A stretch of DNA of 64,000 nt from positions 62,001-126,000 of the forward strand of contig OZ037888.1 in NCBI GenBank assembly GCA_964035575.1, read 5' to 3'. The notes beneath the pieces were generated by a model that was not told the origin of the DNA, did no database searches, and saw only the letters and a list, made by a program, of their open reading frames with translations. Source of the DNA: Rhynchopus sp. YZ270_cl-10 (taxonomy: Eukaryota > Euglenozoa > Diplonemea > Diplonemida > Diplonemidae). The position numbers and the translations under genes were made by a program. The number at the start of each line of letters is the position of its first letter. The stretch's first letter is position 1. Shown here one piece after another: positions 41,051-48,291 of this stretch.

Positions 41051-42240
41051 TAGGTGGGGGCAAAACCCCTATTTTTTTGAGGCATTTTGACTTTTTTGGA
41101 CTTCCGCGCAAAGTACGTACAAACCACCCCTCATACCCACCCAGAAATGGGTCAGAAACACCCTGTGACCCGAAAATCCATGCTAAGGGCGACTCAGAAT
41201 ATGAAAAAATGCAAAAAAATAGTGAAAAAGTGGCCTTTTGACGGTTTTGGCCATGTTGGGTAAAATGGCCATTTTTGGACAAAAAAATCAAAAAAACAGC
41301 AAAATTTCGACGTCATGACAGCTGCTTGGGCACAAACCTACCCCAGGGAGGTCCTGTGAGTCCATTCCGACCTGTTTTGGACACTTTAGGTACTTTTTTT
41401 GGCCGTTTTTTGGTGTTTTTAGGTCAAAAAATACCCTGGACTTTACCCTGGACGTCCCTGGGCCGCGACTTGCGCCCTGCTTTTGGACCCACTCTGGGCC
41501 AAAAAATGGGTGAAAACCCCCGAAAAAGCACTCCGGGAACCCAGATAGTTCCAAATATCCACTAGAAACCCACCCAAACACCTCAAAAACATGCCAGAAA
41601 AATATTTTCAAAAACACACTTTTTTCAAAAAGTTCATCTGGGCAGGTTCCATAATAACTTATTTGAAAAAGTGTGTTTTTAAAAATATTTTTCTGGCATG
41701 TTTTTGAGGTGTTTGGGTGGGTTTCTGGTGGATATTTGGAACTATCTGGGTTCCCGGAGTGCTTTTTCGGGGGTTTTCACCCATTTTTTGGCCCAGAGTG
41801 GGTCCAAAAGCAGGGCGCAAGTCGCGGCCCAGGGACGTCCAGGGTAAAGTCCAGGGTATTTTTTGACCTAAAAACACCAAAAAACGGCCAAAAAAAGTAC
41901 CTAAAGTGTCCAAAACAGGTCGGAATGGACTCACAGGACCTCCCTGGGGTAGGTTTGTGCCCAAGCAGCTGTCATGACGTCGAAATTTTGCTGTTTTTTT
42001 GATTTTTTTGTCCAAAAATGGCCATTTTACCCAACATGGCCAAAACCGTCAAAAGGCCACTTTTTCACTATTTTTTTGCATTTTTTCATATTCTGAGTCG
42101 CCCTTAGCATGGATTTTCGGGTCACAGGGTGTTTCTGACCCATTTCTGGGTGGGTATGAGGGGTGGTTTGTGGGTACTTTGCGCGGAAGTCCAAAAAAGT
42201 CAAAATGCCTCACCCGTCCTGAAGGTTTTGCCCCCACCTA
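41051..42240. repeat. 1.2-kb palindrome 2 (near-perfect foldback element)
   Basis: The arms 41051-41630 and about 41662-42240 are almost identical in inverse: a 96-codon frame in one arm is repeated without a residue change in the other. The spacer (CATCTGGGCAGGTTCCATAA) is the inverse complement of the palindrome 1 spacer, so the whole unit is flipped relative to palindrome 1. The G tract between them is the axis of a larger 2.4-kb mirror. Confidence 0.88.
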
Positions 42241-42473
42241 GGGGGGGGGGGGGGGGGATCTTTTATTTGTGAAGAAAACAAAAACTGAAGAGAACCGAGG
42301 GGGGTGTGGGAGGGAGAAAAGACTTGAAAAAGATGGGTGTGTCTATAAACAAAGAATAGCAACTTTTTGTTTGGGGGAGAAAATAGTTGGGGACGTGAAT
42401 ACAGATATACAACAGCGGCCATGACGAAGTGATGGCAGCCCGGAAGATAGGGGGCGGGAAATAAAAAATAACT

Positions 42474-42634
42474 AATTATTAGCGTGAAATAAAGTGCACT
42501 TTTTTTCACGCCCACGTAATTTTGGCTCACGAGTGAGAGTTTATTGCCCGAGCCGCAGGCGAGGGCAATAATAGAGCACGAGTGAGACAAAATACGTGGA
42601 AGTGAAAAAACGCACTTTATTTCAAACTAATACG
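42474..42634. repeat. 160-bp imperfect palindrome next to the recombinase element
   Basis: The halves pair from TAATTATTAGCGTGAAATAA inwards through CACGTAATTTTG and TATTGCCC to a tip reading GAGCCGCAGGCGAG. It has the same plan as the palindromes at 2028-2193 and 45753-45843. Its left shoulder contains the 13-4-13 dyad at 42482-42511. Confidence 0.8.
42482..42511. repeat. 13-4-13 dyad, candidate recombinase site L
   Basis: Left arm GCGTGAAATAAAG, spacer TGCA, right arm the inverse complement with one mismatch. The arms are the exact inverse of those of the site at 44047-44076. Confidence 0.6.
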
Positions 42635-42921
42635 TAGTTTTGTTTTACAAGTGAAAATGATATTTTTGCTGGGATCCTTCACAAACGAGACGTAAAATAG
42701 AGTGATTTTATGAACAAAATGTGGGTACCTGTAAGTGAGAGTGTGAATGAGAGTAGGGGAACATGTGAACATCAATCAAAAGCAGGGAAGGGGTTACTTT
42801 TTTTGATATATGCCTCCTATGACTGGTACTAATTACAAGATGTCACCACTCATCTCGCCTGTAGGGGGGGGGCAGGTGTATAGAGCATCACAGAAGGGGG
42901 GTTTTTTTTTTGCACTCATGA

Positions 42922-43938
42922 TCATGGTTTGTTCTGTTGCACATTGATGTTAATCTTGACTTCTTGTGGCGTCTGAGTTGGGGGACTGTTGTTCTGTGTC
43001 AACAGCTGTGACATCGCAACTTGACCGGCCTGTGTGACTTCGGTGTACCTTTGTGGCATTGCCTGACTGACCCACCCATAGTGGCGTTGCATCTGTACAA
43101 TAGATGCTCCTGCCTCAGCGGCTTGAGTCGCAGAAGACCTGCGGAAGCTGTGCCCAGTGTACGAACCGTCCAGCGCAAGCACCCTCGCGACTTCTGCAGG
43201 TATGCCGTACATTTTGTTGATGCCAAGAGGTTGCACACGAAAGGTCCCAGTAGTAGTTCTGTCAGCTGTCGTCTTAGTTCCAGTGATGAAGAAGCGACCC
43301 TCCTGTGAAACTGGTGAGCGCCGGTTCAGGTACTCCTCCACCACACAAAAGTAGATGCTGTCTCTTGGTACCACAAACCTCCCACGCTCCATGTCGGCCT
43401 TTTTCACCTTAGCACAGTGCTGGTACGTGAAGAGGTATCCCACTGGTGATTCCTGATAATTTGTCATCTCAAGCATCAGTGCTTCTGTGCATCTCATTCC
43501 CGACAGAAAACACACCGCGACGTAAGCCTTGCGGACACACCAGTAGCAGTCGCTCAACTCGCTCATCTTGAGAAACATCTCCACTTCTCCCTTCGAAAAC
43601 GTCTTGCTCTTCTTCGTCGATTCGTCACTTCCCCAGGTCTTCAGCAACAGCCCGATGCGGTGGTACTCCTTTAGTGAAAAGTCGAACTCCGTCTTGAACA
43701 TAAAGTTGAGCTTAGAGTAGCACGACCATAATGAGCTGGCTTTGTAGCTGCGTTCTTCGCGCAGGTGTGTCAAGTAAGAGACCACATGTTCTTCTCTTGG
43801 CTGCTTCCGCCCCGTGATTTTATTGTGTTGTAAAAACTTATTCCACTCCGTTTTGTATGCAGTGCTTGACTTCAACCCTGCCAGAAGCTCGGTCTCATAC
43901 AGATCCTCCATAGCCTCCTTCTTCTTGGTCCTTGGCAT
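42922..43938 (-). CDS. Tyrosine recombinase (Crypton-like)
   Basis: The protein has 338 residues and starts at the ATG at 43938. Residues about 1-110 are a helical core-binding domain (MPRTKKKEAMEDLYETELLA; YLTHLREERSYKASSLWSCY). Residues about 115-310 are the catalytic domain: Arg149 in GMRCTEAL, His263 and Arg266 in YTGHSFRRSSA, His286/Trp289 in QRHYGWV, and the nucleophile Tyr298 in QRYTE. All expected catalytic positions are present except that the Lys in the beta-hairpin is not assigned with certainty. Such enzymes cut and rejoin DNA through a phosphotyrosine link. There is no reverse transcriptase or GCR1 domain nearby, which separates it from DIRS/Ngaro retroelements. Confidence 0.88.
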   Translation of the reverse strand: MPRTKKKEAMEDLYETELLAGLKSSTAYKTEWNKFLQHNKITGRKQPREEHVVSYLTHLREERSYKASSLWSCYSKLNFMFKTEFDFSLKEYHRIGLLLKTWGSDESTKKSKTFSKGEVEMFLKMSELSDCYWCVRKAYVAVCFLSGMRCTEALMLEMTNYQESPVGYLFTYQHCAKVKKADMERGRFVVPRDSIYFCVVEEYLNRRSPVSQEGRFFITGTKTTADRTTTGTFRVQPLGINKMYGIPAEVARVLALDGSYTGHSFRRSSATQAAEAGASIVQMQRHYGWVSQAMPQRYTEVTQAGQVAMSQLLTQNNSPPTQTPQEVKININVQQNKP

Positions 43939-44046
43939 GATTTGTAGGGTGGAGTGTGTGGTTTTGTGACTGACAGAAAACAGTGAAACTTTTTTTCACG
44001 CCAGTGAAACTTTTTTTCACGCCTCCAGCGAAATTACTAAGAGCAA

Positions 44047-44076
44047 GCGTGAAAAAAAGCTCACTTTATTTCACGC
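44047..44076. repeat. 13-4-13 dyad, candidate recombinase site R
   Basis: Left arm GCGTGAAAAAAAG, spacer CTCA, right arm CTTTATTTCACGC. It is the mirror image of site L apart from two spacer bases. It sits 2 bp inside the right terminal inverted repeat. Confidence 0.6.
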
Positions 44077-44120
44077 CCCGTTTGTGAAGGATCCCAGCAA
44101 AAAGTCATTTTCACATGTGA

Positions 44121-44155
<35 letters not shown>

Positions 44156-44220
44156 ATGAAAAAAGGAACGGATGGTTCCTTTATGTACTCTGGTAAAAGG
44201 CATCCCAGGAGTGAAAGGAA

Positions 44221-44266
44221 GAAAATTTTAACATGAATGCCGCCTCTCGTACACGTATCTAAGGGG
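44221..44266 (-). repeat. Short hairpin element, divergent copy
   Basis: On the sense strand the loop ACGAGAGGC is followed by GCATTCATGTTAAAATTTTC. The stem is weak. Confidence 0.5.
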
Positions 44267-44450
44267 TGTCGGCGTCAGGCCTATACAACAATCAAGCCCT
44301 CAGTGCGTGTACCATTTAAAAAGTTTTTTTTTTTAATGTAGGAATGAGCAAGAGAATTGACGCGGTCAGACAAACGAACAGAGCGTAAATGAGAACACGC
44401 ATTAACGGGTACTGGTGAGGTGTGCACACACCTCCACATGCAACAAGAGT

Positions 44451-44494
44451 TGGTAAAGATGAACGTAAGCCTACCGTGCTTAGCCACCCTTTGA
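44451..44494 (-). repeat. Short hairpin element, copy 10
   Basis: On the sense strand GGTGGC is followed by stem TAAGC/GCTTA with loop ACGGTAG, then CGTTCATCTTTACC. Confidence 0.7.
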
Positions 44495-44708
44495 GAAAGT
44501 GGAGGTGCATATTTGCCCCTTGGTACCACGCATGATAAAAGAAGTTGGCTTTTAAACACAACAAAAAGAACGAAGGAGATCAAAAACACACACAACAGGA
44601 GGAATAAAAAAAAGAAGAAAATCCTGAACTGACCTACTTTTGGTTACTCGTGAGAGCTAATGGAAAACCGAACTATTATTTGTGCGTCAGAACCAAAAAA
44701 AAAAGGGT

Positions 44709-44768
44709 TCAGAAAGATGACCCTAAGCCTCTCGTCACCTTGGCCACAATCGTTATCGCACAGCATCA
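44709..44768 (-). repeat. Short hairpin element, copy 11
   Basis: The sense strand has an extended head TGATGCTGTGCGATAACGAT shared with the copy at 51319-51389, then loop and tail GGTCATCTTTCTG. The left half of the stem is missing. Confidence 0.7.
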
Positions 44769-44851
44769 AAAAGAAAGGTGAGAGAGATGGGTACAAGCTT
44801 TGCGTACTTACGTCACGTTGAAGAGGAAGGGAACCAACTGACAATACTAAT

Positions 44852-44910
44852 AGAAAAGTTTATAAGATGACCCTAAGTCTCTCGTGCTTAGTCACCTTGA
44901 TCACATTCTC
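44852..44910 (-). repeat. Short hairpin element, copy 12
   Basis: On the sense strand GATCAAGGTGA is followed by stem CTAAG/CTTAG with loop CACGAGAGA, then GGTCATCTTATAAACTTTTC. Similar ACAATA-type sequences flank both sides, a possible degenerate target duplication. Confidence 0.75.
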
Positions 44911-45089
44911 ACAATAATAAGAACATATGTGTGTGTGACGGATAAGCGCAGAAGGGACACTAGCTGCCAAGAGGCAGTGGTGTGTCACACCGTCATGACT
45001 GCAAGTTCACTCCCAATTCTCTTTACAATTATCAAGGAAACACTCAAAGCAGTTCTGGAGTGAAGAGAAAAATTTAAAAAAAAAAAATT

Positions 45090-45120
45090 TTTGAAAGATG
45101 AAGTGCATCTTGTGCACAGA
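45090..45120 (-). repeat. Short hairpin element, divergent copy
   Basis: On the sense strand a stem GTGCA/TGCAC with loop CAAGA is followed by TTCATCTTTCAAAAATTTTT. The stem sequence is wholly different from the main type but perfectly paired. Confidence 0.55.
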
Positions 45121-45540
45121 AAAAGAAAACGGGGGGAAGTTTTTTTTTCCGATCACCCGACAATGTACCGTATTCGTACAAACTATCGACCGTAATAATG
45201 TTTGACCTTTTCAGGATTTCTGAAAGTTCGACCTTTTTCTCGCGCTAATTTTTGTACGAATACGGTAAATAGATTTAGTGCATACACTTTATCTTTGGCA
45301 CTGCCGGGTTTTTCTTTATTAAACCAACTCGCACTCAGGCGACACAGGTGGTGTGTTGCCCATTTTTTTTAATGTTAATTTGGACAAAAAAAATAGGTAG
45401 TGGAATAGCCTCTGCTACATCGTGCAATTCCCACATCAATTTTTCTGTAAGCGGGGATTTCTTTTTGGGAAGGAATTGGGAAACTTCTAAATACACTCAC
45501 GCCCTTCCCGAAGATGTTACAAAAAAAAAAAAAAAAACAT

Positions 45541-46491
45541 CAGTCCTATTCGTGGTCATTTACCCCCCCCCCCTAAATTTACCCCCCCCCCCCCTTATTT
45601 TACCCCCTTATTCAGAAAAAAACGGTTCAGGCCAAAATAACATGGTAATTTACCCCCCCCCCCTTATAATACCCTGTTGTGGCTGGTACTTTACCCCCCT
45701 GGGGGGGTAAAGTACCAGCCACCAGGTAATTTTTGGGTAATTATCGCCGCAACACGCCAGGTGGTGTTTTGTCACGAGTGACCTAAACCCACGAGCGAAG
45801 CGAGGGGGTTCAGGGAACGAGTGGCAAAACACCACCTGGCGTGTAATTATGGGGTAATAGTTTCACTTAGTGCAGCGCATACCTGTTTTGTTTTATGGTT
45901 TGCTGGGAGGGGCTGATGTGTTCAGCGGGTCGTACATCCGGAGACTGTAGGACTCGTCTGATTTGAAGCTGGAGACAAGCTCGAAATGAGGAAAGGGGTA
46001 AAGTGCAAATAATCTTTCACCCTGTTTTACATCACGTGTGCAGGTAGATGGGTGCAGGTGGGTACGTTTGTGCTGCGTGGGCGATACGTTTGGGACACCT
46101 CACGGAATCTGAGGCAACACCGTGATCCCTGACCAGTCATGGTTCAGGCACGGGCAGAAAGATGATGTGGATGATGTGGATCCATGATGCATGACTGCTT
46201 GCGATGTCGCAAGGAAGTGAGGAATTTTTTTCAGATGACACATTTGTCATGAGAGCATGTGTCGTCACACTGTGTTGTGCAAAATTTTACCCCACCGTGT
46301 ATGAAAAAGTCCCCCCTTCCCACCCAAAAACATGACCTAACCCATAACATGGTAATTTACCCCCCCCCCTTACCCCCTCATTTACCCCCCCCCCCCCCCC
46401 CTTATTTAAATAATTTTACCCCCTTATTTCCAAAATTTCCGGTTCACCGACCCAAAGGGGGGGGGGGGGTAAATGACCACGAATAGGACTG
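45541..46491. mobile_element. 951-bp TIR element with internal C-tract repeats
   Basis: The inverted ends CAGTCCTATTCGTGGTCATT plus TACCCCCCCC are exact over about 28 bp, with AT on both sides (possible 2-bp duplication). Repeated GGTAATTTACCCCCCCCC-type blocks lie near both ends. Inside are a near-perfect hairpin at 45679-45722 (GGCTGGTACTTTACCCCC type) and the palindrome 45753-45843. No gene. Confidence 0.75.
45753..45843. repeat. 91-bp palindrome with GCGAAGC tip
   Basis: CACGCCAGGTGGTGTTTTG and its inverse complement, then CACGAGTG-type shoulders, close on a tip ACGAGCGAAGCGAG. It is the third example of the palindrome plan seen at 2028 and 42474, here inside a TIR element. Confidence 0.8.
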
Positions 46492-48291
46492 ATATAAATA
46501 TTCCCAATGGCTGGGGAGGGAACAGGGCTGTTCCTTATTCTCGCTTTTTCCCCCAAAAATCGCTGGTTTTATTCTCGTTTTTTTCCTTTTTTTTAAAAAC
46601 CCGCAGAGGCAGGTTTTTCCTGCATTTTTGCCAGATTTGAGCCAATCCCGTTCAGTGGTGGGGGATATACGGAAAAATGGACAAAATTTTAGTGACTTAA
46701 ATTTTCACAAAATATGAACCCATACTCGTAAACAAGGGTCATTTTCAGTCTGAAAACCCAACTTCAGATGAAATTGTGGTGTTTTTGACTGGGAAGGTAG
46801 CGCCGCAGGCGCATGGTACCCAACTTTTTTCTTTTTCCTTTTTCCTTTTTCTCTGCTTTCTTTTGATTGCGCGAGCCGATTGCTCTCCACGGTGGGGTCA
46901 CATTTGTGTGCAAAAACACTCTAAAGTACCCGCACTATGAACTATGAGGTTCTCTGGTTTAGTCCGGTCTGCGAAAGAAAAAACACCACAAAAATATCCA
47001 AAAACCCCGGGACAAAGAACCGACCTTTGCGCAAAGCCTGCCGGAGGCAGCTTCTTATTATACATGGTCAAAACTCGGTCCCCAACCCAGCTCAGTTGAG
47101 GGCCTCCGGCGGAATATGAGAATTCCTCGGTTATCCAACTGCGGAGTTCGGCACTTCATTGACATTTGCACCAAGCACGCGTGGTGCACGATTTATCAGT
47201 AACCTCAGTACATTTACAAAAGAAACGGCGGTCATGGCACCCGAACGGTTCCTGGCGAAGCCACGGTACGCAACATTTCTAAAAAATGTTGACATAAAAT
47301 GGCACTGTCGTTGGTAATTATCGTAAGTTTCCATAAATTTTACTTCCCTGTTTTGCTAAAACGAAAGTTTCTGGCGAAGCCACGGTACGCAACATTTCAA
47401 AAAAATGTTGCTTAAAATTGCATACTTTTACTGTCTTACACAGAATAGCTACAACTACAGTGCACAGAATACTTTTTTTTGCTTGTTTCGCACATTTGGA
47501 GCATGGGACCCCAACATTTTTTTCTTGGTCACTTTTTCCCAGACACAAGTGCTTACATACCTTCCCCCTTAGGCGAAAAAAAAGTGCGGCAACCACGAAA
47601 ATTCCTTCGGTGCGGCATTTCCAAAATCTAAAATCCGCATTTTGGGAGACAGATTTAGAGGAAAGCCTGCGCCGCAGGCGGATTTTTTTTTGGGGGCGGG
47701 GATTTTTTTTTTTTTTTTCCCCCACCCGAAAACCTGATCTTTGGCTTGTTTGCATACCACCCCGACCAGTGGTGTGCAAAATTTTGGCTCCTAACCTAGT
47801 GGAAGCAGGCTAAAACCCAACGAAGGAAAAAAGGAAAAAAAAAAAGGAAAAAAAACTCAAAAATCAGAATTCCTTATTCTCATTCTCACTTAGGAACAGC
47901 CCTGGGAGGGAATGGTGTATTTTTTTTTTTTTTGACACAAAAAACAAAAACTAGAAATAGACAAAAATTTTGTACAAAATACGAAACATTTTTTTTCTCA
48001 AAAAAAAAAAAAAAAAGAGGAAAAACTTGAGACGTGCTTCACACGGCGGCCCTGTGGTACATTACACGTACACTTTCACCTGTTTTTGGACCCCGTAACC
48101 CGGCACGTAATTTCCCAACACGGGTCACCGTGCACACACATCCTCAAAAACAATAATACTGGACCACCCCACATACACTAACACCCTTATCTATTTAATT
48201 CAATCGCGTATTTGTGGCAAAGATGAAACCTCAACTACACTTCACCCTCCCTCCCGCCCCCCCCACCCAAAAAAACTTTACAATAAAAGAA
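46492..48291. other. Noncoding interval with degenerate repeats
   Basis: No gene is supported. Two GCGCCGCAGGCG mini-hairpins (about 46799 and 47668) occur, plus the dispersed repeat copies near 47218-47410 that also appear at 330-440. Confidence 0.5.
47218..47440 (+). repeat. Degenerate dispersed repeat, copies 2 and 3 in tandem
   Basis: Both copies contain CTGGCGAAGCCACGGTACGC followed by AACATTTC. The first keeps the upstream GAAACGGC and CATGGCA blocks found in the copy at 330-440. The family is unknown. Confidence 0.55.

Larger units (their letters stand above)
42651..44114. mobile_element. Crypton-like tyrosine-recombinase element with terminal inverted repeats
   Basis: The ends 42651-42687 and 44079-44114 are inverted repeats (GTGAAAATGA, then TTTTTGCTGGGATCC and TTCACAAACG; two-base length difference). 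They enclose one gene for a tyrosine recombinase. Extra dyads flank or abut the ends (42482-42511, a degenerate one near 42600-42627, 44047-44076), and two tandem CAGTGAAACTTTTTTTCACG units lie at about 43982-44023. Classic Cryptons lack TIRs, so the arrangement is unusual. The gene is whole, which suggests recent activity. Confidence 0.75.
44115..45540. other. Noncoding interval with a cluster of hairpin elements
   Basis: A 29-A run begins near 44125. Five hairpin-family copies lie within 900 bp (44221-45120). One 26-bp segment (about 44814-44839, LVPFLFNV in one frame) is flanked by CAG and GTAAGT on the sense strand and could be an exon of an unrecognised spliced gene, but no full model was found. 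Confidence 0.4.

Noticed and set aside
41275-42015. Mirrored open frames in the 1.2-kb palindromes
   Set aside because: They occur symmetrically in both arms, show no domain and are rich in residues expected from A/T runs, so they are not taken as genes.
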